The notes under the pieces: model-generated
Database searches by the model: none
Told to the model about the DNA's origin: nothing
Seen by the model: the letters and a program-made list of their open reading frames with translations, nothing else
Position numbers and translations under genes: made by a program
Assembly (NCBI GenBank): GCA_944336125.1
Contig: CALVLA010000005.1
Location: 1 to 64,000, forward strand
Reading direction: 5' to 3'
Source of the DNA: an uncultured Clostridia bacterium
GTDB lineage: Bacteria > Bacillota > Clostridia > Christensenellales > CAG-314
DNA length: 64,000 bases
Shown: positions 52,178 to 61,483 of the stretch, piece after piece
How positions within the stretch are numbered: the first letter of the stretch is position 1
Layout: each line of letters opens with the position of its first letter

Positions 52178-52180
52178 ATT

Positions 52181-53344
52181 ATGAAAAACAAAATCATTGC
52201 TTTTGTGTTTCTTGCGGTATTGACTGTATTTTCTTTGTTTACCTTTGACGTCGAAGCATTAAACACTTCGGCAAAGGCTTGCATAGTTATGGAAGCAAAC
52301 AGCGGCAGAGTATTTTACTCGAAAAATCAATACCAGCATTTGCCGCTTGCAAGCACGACTAAAATTCTTACATCATTGGTAATCGCAGAAAACTGCAATT
52401 TAAACGACGTAGTTGAAATTCCTCAAAAAGCGGTTGGCGTGGAGGGTTCATCGGTTTACCTCAGAAAGGGAGAACATTTGACGGTTAAGGAACTTCTTTA
52501 CGGTCTGATGCTCCGAAGCGGAAACGACTGTGCGGTGGCGCTGGCGCTTCATGCCGCGGGCAGCATTGAGAATTTTGCCAAAATGATGAACGAAAAGGCA
52601 AAAAGTTTGGGTTGTGAAAATTCAAACTTTACAAATCCTCACGGCTTGCCTGACGATAACCATTATACTTGCGCAAAGGACTTGGGGCTCATCTCCTGTG
52701 AAGCTATGAGAAACCCGATTGTCAAAGAAATTGTTTCGACAAAAAGCAAAACAATAGCAAACGAAGGATATTCTTACGACAGACTGCTTAAAAACAAAAA
52801 TAAAATTTTGTTTAACTACGACGGAGCAAACGGTGTAAAAACAGGTTACACCAAAAAAGCCGGCAGATGTTTTGTAGGGGCGGCTGAGCGCGACGGAATG
52901 CAGCTTGTTGTAGTACTTTTAAACTGCGGACCTATGTTTGAAGAAAGCGTTGAGCTTATGGACGATATTTTTGAACAATACCAAATGTGTGATTTAAAAA
53001 CAATATGTAATATTCCTGAGCAAGTTGAGGTCATTAAAGGTAAGGCAAATTTTGCGGACACCAACCTTAAAAACACTAATTTACTTTATCCGCTCAAAAA
53101 AGACGGCAGCGAAAAGCGTAAGGTCTCGGTAAATTCAAAAGTAATACACAATCTAATCGCACCTGTCGAAAAAGGCAAAACAATTGGCGAAATAGATATT
53201 TCGTTTGACAATCAGTTGATTTTTTCCTCAAAAATCTGTACACTTAACGCAGTCGGAAAAGCAGGCTTTTTTGACAATATTTTTAACTCGGGGAAAAAAC
53301 AAAATGATTCGTCTGAACAAATACATGGCGGACTGCGGAGTTGA
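52181..53344 (+). CDS. D-alanyl-D-alanine carboxypeptidase, DacB-like
   Basis: Second S11 peptidase in the window, 387 residues with a signal peptide (1-26). Active-site motifs: S58-T-T-K61, S113-G-N115 and K220-T-G. Place between ytfJ and rluB, near scpAB, matches dacB of Bacillus (scpAB-dacB-spmAB-rluB), which shapes spore cortex; spmAB is absent here. A GGTAAATT region rather than a strong ribosome site precedes the ATG, which starts 3 bases after ytfJ. It overlaps rluB by 41 bases. Confidence 0.9.
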   Translation: MKNKIIAFVFLAVLTVFSLFTFDVEALNTSAKACIVMEANSGRVFYSKNQYQHLPLASTTKILTSLVIAENCNLNDVVEIPQKAVGVEGSSVYLRKGEHLTVKELLYGLMLRSGNDCAVALALHAAGSIENFAKMMNEKAKSLGCENSNFTNPHGLPDDNHYTCAKDLGLISCEAMRNPIVKEIVSTKSKTIANEGYSYDRLLKNKNKILFNYDGANGVKTGYTKKAGRCFVGAAERDGMQLVVVLLNCGPMFEESVELMDDIFEQYQMCDLKTICNIPEQVEVIKGKANFADTNLKNTNLLYPLKKDGSEKRKVSVNSKVIHNLIAPVEKGKTIGEIDISFDNQLIFSSKICTLNAVGKAGFFDNIFNSGKKQNDSSEQIHGGLRS

Positions 53345-54011
53345 CAGCAGAAGAAACTGCGATAAAATCATCGCCGAAAACAGAGTAAGGGTAAACAGAA
53401 AGCCTGTTTGCGAATTGGGTTTTATGATTAACGAACTTAACGATACCGTTACGGTGGACGGCAAAAAAATCAAGCCTAAAACTAAAAACGTGTACATCAT
53501 GCTTCATAAACCTAAAGGTTACGTCACTACAGTCAAAGACGAAAAAGACAGAAAAACGGTAATGGAACTTGTCGACGTAAAAACAAGGATTTATCCTGTC
53601 GGTCGTCTTGACTACGATACCGAAGGACTGTTACTTTTGACAAATGACGGCTCGCTGACTTACAAGCTTACTCACCCTAAACACGAAGTAGTAAAAAAAT
53701 ACCTTGCAAAAATCGAAGGAGAAATTTCTGAAAGCGAACTTGAAGTTCTTCGCAACGGAGTTGTAATAGACGGTCAAAAAACCGCTCCTGCAAAAGTAAA
53801 AGTTAGCGGAAAGGACGACAAGCTTACAAAAGTGGAAGTAATGATTCACGAGGGTAAAAACAGGCAGGTTAAAAAAATGTTCGAAGCCGTCGGAAAGCAG
53901 GTTGTTTTTCTTAAAAGAACCGAAATAGGGGAAATCAAACTCGGCGGTCTTACGAGAGGTACGTGGAGATATCTCAACGAAAAAGAACTGGAATATCTCA
54001 ATAAAATTTGA
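53304..54011 (+). CDS. rluB: 23S rRNA pseudouridine synthase RluB-type
   Basis: A 235-residue enzyme with an N-terminal S4 domain (IRLNKYMADCGVDSRRNCDK) and the RluB/RsuA catalytic segment VGRLDYDTEGLLLLTNDG, where the Asp is the nucleophile. The C-terminal EGKNRQVKKMFEAVG is typical. I place the start at the ATG 53304 inside the end of the DacB-like gene; an earlier in-frame start adds residues not seen in the family. A terminator follows. Confidence 0.94.
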   Translation: MIRLNKYMADCGVDSRRNCDKIIAENRVRVNRKPVCELGFMINELNDTVTVDGKKIKPKTKNVYIMLHKPKGYVTTVKDEKDRKTVMELVDVKTRIYPVGRLDYDTEGLLLLTNDGSLTYKLTHPKHEVVKKYLAKIEGEISESELEVLRNGVVIDGQKTAPAKVKVSGKDDKLTKVEVMIHEGKNRQVKKMFEAVGKQVVFLKRTEIGEIKLGGLTRGTWRYLNEKELEYLNKI

Positions 54012-54020
54012 CATTTCAAC

Positions 54021-54048
54021 AAAAACCGATTTTTATCGGTTTTTTTCT
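54021..54048 (+). terminator. intrinsic terminator after rluB
   Basis: AAAAACCGAT and ATCGGTTTTT form a 10-bp stem with a TTTT loop, followed by TTC. Confidence 0.92.
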
Positions 54049-54069
54049 TTTAAATTAGCTAAACGCTAT

Positions 54070-54098
54070 TTACAAAATCTTGCTTTTTTGCTTATACT
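54070..54098 (+). promoter_or_regulatory. sigma-A-type promoter of the decarboxylase operon
   Basis: TTACAA at 54070-54075 and TATACT at 54093-54098, spaced 17 bp, upstream of five decarboxylase genes. Confidence 0.78.
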
Positions 54099-54134
54099 GT
54101 ATTTAATGAAGATTTTGGGTCTTTAGGAGGATTT

Positions 54135-55517
54135 ATGGAAAGGAAAGGACTTTTGTCCGAAAGAAAACGTTCGCACAAAGAGTTGACGAAAGATATCAGA
54201 AGTTTTCTTGACGGTTTTGTCGACGAAAAAAGTTTTGTGGAAAACGACGCGTTTTATTTTTCGGACGGGGACAACGCGGGCAAAAGCGTGATTTGCGGCA
54301 GAGCCTCAATCGGCGGCGTTTTTGTTTACGTAATCGCTCAAAACGCAAAAGTTTTAAACGGCGGCGTGGGAAAAAGCCATATCGAAAAATTTTCTAAAGC
54401 AATGGACACGGCTCTTAAAGCAGGCTTGCCGGTAATTTACGTTTTGGACTCGAAAGGTGCTTTTGTTGCGGAAGGAATGAACCTTTTAAACGGTTTTGCC
54501 ACGTTGATTGCAAAGGCAGAACTTATTTCAAAAATAGTTCCTACCGTTTGTGTGATAAAGGGCGAAGCAGTAGGCAATTTGTCTGTTTTTGCTTCTGTCT
54601 GTGATTTTGTTTATATGACCGAAAACGGAATTTCGTCGTTGAATTCGCCTTCGGTAGTAAAAGCAAAAGAGCAAGCAGCCGATGACAAAAATCTTTTCGG
54701 CGGTAAATTTCATTGTGAAACAACTGGTTTTTGCGATTTTGCCGTAACCAAAAAAGAATTTGCAGCGCATATCAGAAATCTTATAAGTTATATACCGTAT
54801 ACAAAAAGCAGTGCTAAAGAGTCTTTGGACGAAAAAGAACTCAACAAAACAGTTTTAAGGCTTGAAAAAGCAGACGGTTCGGAATTTTTGAATAAAATCT
54901 GCGACAAGGAATTTTTGGAAGTCGGATGCGGTTTTGCGCCTGAATGCGTTACCGGTTTCGGAAAACTCGGTGGCATTTCGGTAGGTTTTGTTTCGCAAAA
55001 CGGGGCAATCAGCTGTAAAGGTTTAGACAAAGCGACTCGTTTTGTCGAACTTTGCGAAAAACTTGAAATTCCGCTGGTTTCGGTTATAGACAGCGACGGT
55101 GCTGAAATTTCTTTAAAAACAGAAACTTCGCCTGTTTTGACCAGAATTTCAAAACTTATCAAAGCTTTGAGCGACACATGTCTTCCTAAAATTTCATTGA
55201 TAAAGGGCAAAGCGTCGGGTATCGCTTATACCGTGTTTGCGTCAAAGCAGCTCGGATTTGAAAACGTTATCGCTTGGGACAGTGCGGAAATTTCAGCCGT
55301 GCCTGCCGTTACGGGCGGTGTTGCGATTTATGCCGACGAAATAGCAAATGCTGCTGACCCTGTCAAAGCAAGAGAGGATGCAATAGAAAAATTCAGGTTT
55401 TCGGATGCCGACCCTTACAACATTGCAGTTTTGGGACTTGTCGACAATGTCATAGAACCTAAATACACAAGGGTTTACTTAATTGCGGCATTGCAGACTT
55501 ATGCCGATATCGGTTGA
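54135..55517 (+). CDS. divergent carboxyltransferase subunit (MmdA/12S-like)
   Basis: A 460-residue protein of the crotonase-like biotin-dependent acyl-CoA carboxyltransferase family, with the two-fold repeat: PVIYVLDSKGAFVAEGMNLL in the first half and IPLVSVIDSDGAEIS...KASGIAYTVFASKQLGF in the second. Compared with standard MmdA (about 510 residues) it is shorter, and the glycine-rich GGARI and YGGAY-type motifs of the oxyanion loops are altered (LDSKGAF, KASGIAY). The acyl-CoA substrate is therefore uncertain: methylmalonyl-, malonyl- or glutaconyl-CoA are candidates. It is first in an operon with pump and biotin genes and has an AGGAGG site. Confidence 0.8.
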   Translation: MERKGLLSERKRSHKELTKDIRSFLDGFVDEKSFVENDAFYFSDGDNAGKSVICGRASIGGVFVYVIAQNAKVLNGGVGKSHIEKFSKAMDTALKAGLPVIYVLDSKGAFVAEGMNLLNGFATLIAKAELISKIVPTVCVIKGEAVGNLSVFASVCDFVYMTENGISSLNSPSVVKAKEQAADDKNLFGGKFHCETTGFCDFAVTKKEFAAHIRNLISYIPYTKSSAKESLDEKELNKTVLRLEKADGSEFLNKICDKEFLEVGCGFAPECVTGFGKLGGISVGFVSQNGAISCKGLDKATRFVELCEKLEIPLVSVIDSDGAEISLKTETSPVLTRISKLIKALSDTCLPKISLIKGKASGIAYTVFASKQLGFENVIAWDSAEISAVPAVTGGVAIYADEIANAADPVKAREDAIEKFRFSDADPYNIAVLGLVDNVIEPKYTRVYLIAALQTYADIG

Positions 55518-55533
55518 CGCACGAGGTGTTTAT

Positions 55534-55845
55534 ATGGACGTAAGCAATTTTACAATCGGCGACGCCTGGACATTGGCGATAATGGGAACATTGATTGTTT
55601 TCGGCGTGCTTGCGATAATTATCGTGTTTTTGAGTTTGCAAAGCAAATTTTTTGCTTACCTTGACAAAAATAGCCAAACCAAAAAAGCAAAAAGTGCCGA
55701 TACAGTTGAAATTCCGGCTCAACCGACAAAAAATAACGATGAAGAAATCGTCGCTGCAATTACGGCTGCCGTTTATCAGCTGTTAAGCGAAGACAACGAA
55801 GACGGAGAAATAGACTTCGTCGTAAAAAACATAGTTAAACTTTGA
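55534..55845 (+). CDS. decarboxylase gamma/delta-type membrane subunit (OadG family)
   Basis: A 103-residue protein with one N-terminal membrane helix (about residues 8-35), a charged linker and an acidic C-terminal helix (EEIVAAITAAVYQLLSED), as in OadG/MmdD. It helps assemble the decarboxylase on the membrane pump. The ATG at 55534 follows GAGGTG by 5 nt; the open frame further left is not used. Confidence 0.85.
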   Translation: MDVSNFTIGDAWTLAIMGTLIVFGVLAIIIVFLSLQSKFFAYLDKNSQTKKAKSADTVEIPAQPTKNNDEEIVAAITAAVYQLLSEDNEDGEIDFVVKNIVKL

Positions 55846-55868
55846 TTACTGGTGAGGTAAAGACAATC

Positions 55869-56225
55869 ATGAGAAAATTCATTGTAAACGTTAACGGAAA
55901 CAGTTACAGCGTTGAAGTTGAAGAAGTTTCTTCCGACGGTCAGGTTTCTATTCCTGTCGCTCCCGTTCAGGCATCCGCTCCTGTCGCTCAGCCGGCAGCA
56001 AAACCATCGGGTAACGGCACTCCTTTGACTACTCCTATGCCGGGTGTGGTCATGCGTTACAACGTAAAAAACGGGGATAAAGTTAAAAAAGGTCAATGCG
56101 TCTTGATTCTCGAAGCCATGAAAATGGAAAACGAAATCGCGGCTTGCTGCGACGGTACCATTAATTTCGTTGCTCAAACCGGCTCAAGCGTTGAAACAGG
56201 GGACGTTTTGGCTTATATTTCTTGA
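55869..56225 (+). CDS. biotin carrier protein of the decarboxylase
   Basis: A 118-residue protein with an N-terminal strand region, a Pro/Ala-rich flexible linker (VAPVQASAPVAQPAAKPSG) and a biotinyl domain with the biotin lysine K85 in EAMKMENEI. It would move the carboxyl group between the carboxyltransferase subunits and the membrane pump. The GAGG site is 11 nt before the ATG, a long spacing. Confidence 0.93.
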   Translation: MRKFIVNVNGNSYSVEVEEVSSDGQVSIPVAPVQASAPVAQPAAKPSGNGTPLTTPMPGVVMRYNVKNGDKVKKGQCVLILEAMKMENEIAACCDGTINFVAQTGSSVETGDVLAYIS

Positions 56226-56237
56226 TAAGGTGTGTTT

Positions 56238-57413
56238 ATGTTAAGTATTTCGACTTTATTGCTTGAAAGCGATATCATCGAATCGCTGATAAATTTTTGG
56301 AACAGCACGGGCATTGTTCTTTCCGGTTGGGAAAACTATGTCATGCTGGCAATTTCGGCGGTTTTGTTTTATCTTGCTGTGGTGAAAAAATTCGAGCCGC
56401 TGCTTTTACTTCCTATCGCTTTCGGTATGTTTATAGTCAACATCCCCGGCGCAAAAGAAGTTTTGTTTGCCGAGCCGAGCGATGTTGAAAAAGGCGGATT
56501 GTTTTACTTCCTTTACAAAGGCGTTGACCTTGTAATTTTTCCGCCTATCATCTTTTTGGGTATAGGCGCGATGACCGATTTCGGACCTATGATTGCCGAC
56601 CCGAAAAGTATTTTGTTGGGAGCCGCAGCTCAAATAGGTATTTTTGCCACATATGTCGGCGCAATTTTACTTAATTTCACAGCATTGGAAGCGGCTGCAA
56701 TCGCTATTATCGGCGGTGCGGACGGACCTACGGCAATTTACGTCACGACCAAGACTGCGCCGGATCTGCTTCCTATTATAGCGATAGCGGCTTATTCGTA
56801 CATGGCGCTTATTCCTGCAATCCAGCCGCCTATAATGAAAGCGCTTACCACAAAAAAGGAAAGGGCGATAAGAATGAAACAGCTTCGTGCCGTTTCCAAA
56901 AGAGAAAAAATCATTTTCCCGATTGTCGTAACTTTGATAGTTGGTATCATTCTTCCTTCCGCGCTTCCTCTTATAGGTATGCTTATGCTTGGTAACCTAT
57001 TGCGCGAAAGCGGAGTTTGCGACAGGCTAAGCAAAACAGCGCAAAACGAGCTTATCAACATAGTTACCATTTTCTTGGGAGTCGTTGTCGGAGCAAAAGC
57101 TTACGGTCCGACTTTCCTGCAACTTAAAACTTTGGGAATTATCGGTTTGGGACTTTGCGCATTTGCTATCGCAACAGCGGCGGGCGTTTTGTTCGGCAAA
57201 CTCATGTGCAAACTTTCAGGCGGAAAAATCAATCCGCTCATCGGCGCGGCGGGCGTTTCGGCTGTGCCTATGGCAGCAAGGGTAGCACAAAAAGTAGGAC
57301 AGGAAACAGATCCCGAAAACTATCTGCTTATGCACGCCATGGGACCTAACGTTGCCGGCGTTATCGGTTCGGCTGTGGCAGCAGGCGTATTGCTGGCATT
57401 CTTCGGCGTTTAG
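56238..57413 (+). CDS. oadB: sodium-pumping decarboxylase beta subunit
   Basis: A 391-residue membrane protein with about nine to eleven helices. The hallmark [19 protein letters not shown] (with D162) lines the sodium site, and [11 protein letters not shown]-type and [16 protein letters not shown] segments are also conserved. It decarboxylates carboxybiotin and exports Na+. I use the ATG at 56238 (5 nt after AAGGTG) rather than a GTG at 56232. Confidence 0.94.
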   Translation: MLSISTLLLESDIIESLINFWNSTGIVLSGWENYVMLAISAVLFYLAVVKKFEPLLLLPIAFGMFIVNIPGAKEVLFAEPSDVEKGGLFYFLYKGVDLVIFPPIIFLGIGAMTDFGPMIADPKSILLGAAAQIGIFATYVGAILLNFTALEAAAIAIIGGADGPTAIYVTTKTAPDLLPIIAIAAYSYMALIPAIQPPIMKALTTKKERAIRMKQLRAVSKREKIIFPIVVTLIVGIILPSALPLIGMLMLGNLLRESGVCDRLSKTAQNELINIVTIFLGVVVGAKAYGPTFLQLKTLGIIGLGLCAFAIATAAGVLFGKLMCKLSGGKINPLIGAAGVSAVPMAARVAQKVGQETDPENYLLMHAMGPNVAGVIGSAVAAGVLLAFFGV

Positions 57414-57421
57414 GAGTTATT

Positions 57422-58816
57422 ATGAAAAAAGTTTTGATTTGCGATACAATTTTGAGGGACGCTCATCAGTCTCAGGCAGCAACGCGTATGAGACTGGACG
57501 AAATGCTTCCCGCTTGCGAAATGCTTGACAAGGTCGGCTACTATTCTTTGGAAGTTTGGGGCGGCGCGACTTTTGACAGCTGTTTGAGATTTCTTGACGA
57601 AGACCCTTGGGAAAGACTTAGGGCACTCAGAAAAGCTTTGCCAAACACCAAACTGCAAATGCTTTTGAGAGGACAAAATCTGCTTGGTTACAGAAATTTT
57701 CCCGACGACATAGTAGAAAAATTCGTAGAGCTTTCCATTAAAAACGGAATTGACATAATAAGGATTTTCGACGCGCTTAACGATGTGAGAAACATCGAAA
57801 CCGCCGTTAAAGCAACAAAGAAATTCGGCGGAATTTGTGAAATCGCAATGGCTTACACTACAAGTCCGGTTCACACTCGCGAATATTTCGTAAACCTTGC
57901 AAAAACCATGGAAGATATGGGCGCGGACGTTGTTTGTATCAAAGATATGGCGGGTATTCTTGTTCCTTATGAGGCTTACGAGCTGGTAAAGGCGCTAAAA
58001 CAAGTCTTGAAAGTTCCTGTAAGGCTTCACACGCACAACACCGCAGGTATTGCCAACATGGTTTATATGAAAGCCATTGAAGCGGGAGTTGACATTATCG
58101 ATACGGCAATTTCGGCACTTGGCGACGGTACGAGTCAGCCTTCTACCGAATCGATGGTTGCCGCATTGAAAGACACTCCGTATGACACAGGACTTGACCT
58201 CAATTTGCTTACTCAAATTAACGCTCACTTCACAAAAGTAGCGGAAAGACTTAAAAAAGACGGCTTTTTGTCACCTAAAGTTTTAAAAGTCGACGTTAAC
58301 GCGTTGATTTATCAGGTGCCGGGCGGAATGCTCTCAAACCTTATCAGTCAGCTTAAAACACAGGGCAAGGAAGACAAATTGCAGGAAGTTTTGTTTGAAG
58401 TTCCTCGCGTAAGGAAAGATTTCGGTTATCCGCCGCTTGTTACTCCGTCAAGTCAGATTGTCGGCACGCAGGCTTCTCTTAACATTATTAACGGAAAGAG
58501 ATATGCGGTGGTCACAAAAGAAAGCAAGGCGATGCTCAAAGGTGAATACGGAACTCTGCCTTCTTCGCCTGATCCTGAAATTTTAAAATCCGTTTTGGGT
58601 GACGAAAAGATTTTGACTGCAAGACCTGCAGATAGTCTTGAGCCTGAGTTTGAAAAAGCTAAAGAGGAAATGAAAGAGTTTTACGAAAAGGAAGAAGACG
58701 TTTTGTCTTACGCTTTGTTCCCGCAAGTTGCTACAAACTTTTTCAAAAACCGCCGCGCCAAAAAATTCGGCGTTGACGTAAACTTCGATAAAAAGGATAA
58801 AATTTTACCGGTATAA
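57422..58816 (+). CDS. oadA: pyruvate/oxaloacetate carboxyltransferase subunit (OadA/5S-type)
   Basis: A 464-residue TIM-barrel carboxyltransferase without its own biotin domain. DTILRDAHQSQAATRMR, EVWGGATFDSCLRFLDEDPW, LLRGQNLLGYRNFPDD, CIKDMAGIL (carbamylated lysine) and HTHNTAG (metal histidines) are intact. It would remove CO2 from oxaloacetate or add it to pyruvate, using the biotin carrier upstream. It begins 8 bases after oadB with an AGGAG site. A terminator follows. Confidence 0.94.
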   Translation: MKKVLICDTILRDAHQSQAATRMRLDEMLPACEMLDKVGYYSLEVWGGATFDSCLRFLDEDPWERLRALRKALPNTKLQMLLRGQNLLGYRNFPDDIVEKFVELSIKNGIDIIRIFDALNDVRNIETAVKATKKFGGICEIAMAYTTSPVHTREYFVNLAKTMEDMGADVVCIKDMAGILVPYEAYELVKALKQVLKVPVRLHTHNTAGIANMVYMKAIEAGVDIIDTAISALGDGTSQPSTESMVAALKDTPYDTGLDLNLLTQINAHFTKVAERLKKDGFLSPKVLKVDVNALIYQVPGGMLSNLISQLKTQGKEDKLQEVLFEVPRVRKDFGYPPLVTPSSQIVGTQASLNIINGKRYAVVTKESKAMLKGEYGTLPSSPDPEILKSVLGDEKILTARPADSLEPEFEKAKEEMKEFYEKEEDVLSYALFPQVATNFFKNRRAKKFGVDVNFDKKDKILPV

Positions 58817-58818
58817 TC

Positions 58819-58846
58819 AAAACAGTCGGGATTTCCCGACTGTTTT
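58819..58846 (+). terminator. intrinsic terminator after the decarboxylase operon
   Basis: AAAACAGTCGGG, loop ATTT, CCCGACTGTTTT: a perfect 12-bp stem. Only about 15 bases precede surE, so surE needs read-through or an overlapping promoter. Confidence 0.92.
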
Positions 58847-58861
58847 AAATAAGGATTTGAC

Positions 58862-59593
58862 ATGAAAATTTTGCTTGTAAACGATGACGGTATAAAAGCC
58901 AAAGGTATTGAAACATTGTTTCGCCGTCTCAAAAACAATTTTGATGTTTCGGTAGTGGCGCCTAAATTTGAAATGTCTTCTGTCGGACATCATTTGTCCA
59001 TGCGAACTCCCGTTTTTTGCGAAAAATTTCCTGAATACGGCGAAAATGCTTATGCTTTGACGGGAACTCCCGTCGATTGTGTAAAATTTGCCGTAAAACA
59101 GCTGAATTTTCAGCCTGATTTGGTGATTTCGGGAATTAACAAAGGTGCAAACGTCGGCTCAGACGTGGTTTATTCGGGAACGGTAAGCGCAGCGGTAGAA
59201 GCAAATATCTTAGGAATTCCTTCCGTTGCCGTTTCGTCTGCATCGTATGACGATGATGAATACGGTATATGCGCAGATTTTATCTTTGACAATTTGCAAA
59301 AACTGTACAAAGCGGCTTTGCCGGATAAAGTAATTAACGTAAACGTTCCTGACAGCAAAATTACAAAAATTCGCGGAGTCAAAGTTGCCCAACAATCAAT
59401 AAGAGATTACGGCGACCATTACGTTGAAATAAAAGAGGGCTTTTTTGTTAAAGGCACTCCAAAATCTTATGCCGACCATCCCGTAGAAAGCGATGTGAAA
59501 TTTTTGGATTTGGGGTACATTACGATAACGCCGTTAACCTACAGTATGACGCATTTCGAAAGCCTTAAATCAACAGAGGAATTATTTAAATGA
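58862..59593 (+). CDS. surE: 5'/3'-nucleotidase SurE
   Basis: Metal-dependent phosphatase acting on nucleoside monophosphates. The N-terminal LLVNDDGIKAKGIETL (D8, D9), the SGINKGANVGSDVVYSGTVS loop, and GTPVDCVKFA are family marks. The length is 243 residues. It overlaps the following flavoprotein gene by 4 bases. Confidence 0.95.
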   Translation: MKILLVNDDGIKAKGIETLFRRLKNNFDVSVVAPKFEMSSVGHHLSMRTPVFCEKFPEYGENAYALTGTPVDCVKFAVKQLNFQPDLVISGINKGANVGSDVVYSGTVSAAVEANILGIPSVAVSSASYDDDEYGICADFIFDNLQKLYKAALPDKVINVNVPDSKITKIRGVKVAQQSIRDYGDHYVEIKEGFFVKGTPKSYADHPVESDVKFLDLGYITITPLTYSMTHFESLKSTEELFK

Positions 59594-60813
59594 AAGTTTT
59601 GGTCATCGGCGGCGGCGCCGCAGGAATGATGGCAGCCGTTTCTGCCGCTAAAAACGGCGCGGAAGTCACTTTGCTCGAAAAAAACGAAAAGCTGGGCAAA
59701 AAGATTTATATCACGGGAAAAGGCAGATGCAATTTGCTTAACTGCTGTGACATCGAAGAGTTTTTGCAAAACGTAAATACAAACAAAAAGTTTTTGATGA
59801 GTGCTTTGTATGCTTTTTCGCCTGACGACGCTTACTCGTTTTTCTCAGATGCGGGGCTGGAACTTAAAACAGAAAGAGGAAAGAGGGTTTTTCCCGTTTC
59901 AGACAAGGCAAGCGACGTTACCAAAACTTTTGAAAAGCTTTTGAAAAAATATAAAGTTAATGTGTTGCTTAACACAAAAGTAAACGGCTTGGTTTTGGAA
60001 AACGGCAAAATCACAAGAGTTCAAACCCAATCTGGAGATTTTTGTGCAGACAGGTTTATAGTTTGTACGGGAGGCGTAAGTTATCCTTCGACGGGAAGCA
60101 CCGGTGACGGTTTGTCATTTGCCAAAGCAGTCGGGCATAATATTATTGAACCAAAGGGCGGACTTATTGGTCTTTTAGCCGACACGCCGAGCGAACTTGC
60201 AGGACTTACGTTAAAAAACGTAAACGCAAAAATTTTAGACGGCGAAAAGGTTTTGCACGAGGAATTCGGCGAAATGCTTTTTACACATAAAGGCGTTTCG
60301 GGACCTATAATACTGACGCTTTCTTCGAAAATATCGAGGTGCGATTTTTCAAAACTGTTTTTGTCCATAGATCTCAAACCTGCTCTTGATGAAAAACAAC
60401 TGGATTTAAGACTTCAAAGAGATTTTGCAGAGTTTTCAAACAAGCAGTTTTCCAATTCTTTGGACAATTTGTTGCCACGCAGTCTTGTTTCGGTTATACT
60501 AAACAAGTCTGAAATTGCAAATAATACAAAAGTACATCAAATCACTTCGCAGCAACGAAAAAATTTGGTTAAGCTTTTGAAAAACTTGAAGTTTAAACTT
60601 TTGGGCACCGAAGATATTCATACCGCAATCATTACATGCGGCGGGGTGGATACTAAGCAGATTAGCCCTGCTGCCATGAAAAGCAAACTTGTTGACAATT
60701 TGTTTTTCGCCGGCGAAGTTTTGGACGTAGACGCTTTTACCGGAGGATTTAATTTGCAAATAGCTTTTTCTACCGGTTATCTTGCCGGCGTCGGAAGTAC
60801 ACAAGAAAAGTGA
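59590..60813 (+). CDS. HI0933/BaiN-family FAD-dependent oxidoreductase
   Basis: A 407-residue flavoprotein: FAD-binding motif VIGGGAAGMMAAVSAAKNGA at the N-terminus, GKKIYITGKGRCNLLNCC shortly after, and TGGVSYPSTGSTGDG and GEVLDVDAFTGGFNLQIAF toward the end. The last segment closes the FAD site. Members include the bile-acid enzyme BaiN, but most have unknown substrates, and the stable position before cmk in Clostridia argues for a housekeeping role. Confidence 0.9.
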   Translation: MKVLVIGGGAAGMMAAVSAAKNGAEVTLLEKNEKLGKKIYITGKGRCNLLNCCDIEEFLQNVNTNKKFLMSALYAFSPDDAYSFFSDAGLELKTERGKRVFPVSDKASDVTKTFEKLLKKYKVNVLLNTKVNGLVLENGKITRVQTQSGDFCADRFIVCTGGVSYPSTGSTGDGLSFAKAVGHNIIEPKGGLIGLLADTPSELAGLTLKNVNAKILDGEKVLHEEFGEMLFTHKGVSGPIILTLSSKISRCDFSKLFLSIDLKPALDEKQLDLRLQRDFAEFSNKQFSNSLDNLLPRSLVSVILNKSEIANNTKVHQITSQQRKNLVKLLKNLKFKLLGTEDIHTAIITCGGVDTKQISPAAMKSKLVDNLFFAGEVLDVDAFTGGFNLQIAFSTGYLAGVGSTQEK

Positions 60814-60820
60814 GGTTTTT

Positions 60821-61483
60821 ATGTTTAATATTGCCATTGACGGTCCTGCCGGCGCAGGCAAAAGCACTGCCGCTAAAATCGTAGCGGCAAAACTTGGAAT
60901 TTTATATCTTGACACCGGCGCTATGTACAGGGCTATCGGTCTTAAAGCATTGAGACGCGGTATCAATACCCGCGATGCTGAAAAGGTTGCCCAAATGCTT
61001 CCCGACACGGTTGTTGAAATTAAACATATCGACAAAACGCAGAATATTTTTCTTGACGGCGAAAACGTAACTCACCTTATCAGGGAACATAACGTTTCAA
61101 TGGCGGCAAGCGATGTATCCGCAATTCCTGCCGTACGTCTTAAATTAGTAGAGCTTCAACGTCAAATAGCAAAACAAAACAGCTGCATTCTTGACGGAAG
61201 GGATATCGGTACTTACGTTTTGCCTGATGCCCAGTTTAAATTTTACATTACCGCAACGGCACAGGAAAGGGCAAACAGAAGACATAAGGAACTTTTGGAA
61301 AAGGGACAGGACGTTTCTTACGAGGACGTGCTTAAAGACATTGTTACTCGTGACAAAAACGACTCTACCCGTGAGTTTGCTCCTCTTAAAAAAGCAGACG
61401 ACGCATTTGAGTTTGATACGACTACAATGTCAATCGACGAAGTTGTCGAAAAATTGCTGAGCATTATAGGTAACAAAAAATGA
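60821..61483 (+). CDS. cmk: cytidylate kinase
   Basis: Phosphorylates CMP and dCMP. The P-loop GPAGAGKSTAAK, DTGAMYRAIGLKA and DGRDIGTYVLPDA motifs are characteristic. The length is 220 residues from the ATG at 60821, which follows GTGAGG; the frame is open upstream but overlaps the previous gene. It overlaps plsC by 4 bases. Confidence 0.95.
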   Translation: MFNIAIDGPAGAGKSTAAKIVAAKLGILYLDTGAMYRAIGLKALRRGINTRDAEKVAQMLPDTVVEIKHIDKTQNIFLDGENVTHLIREHNVSMAASDVSAIPAVRLKLVELQRQIAKQNSCILDGRDIGTYVLPDAQFKFYITATAQERANRRHKELLEKGQDVSYEDVLKDIVTRDKNDSTREFAPLKKADDAFEFDTTTMSIDEVVEKLLSIIGNKK

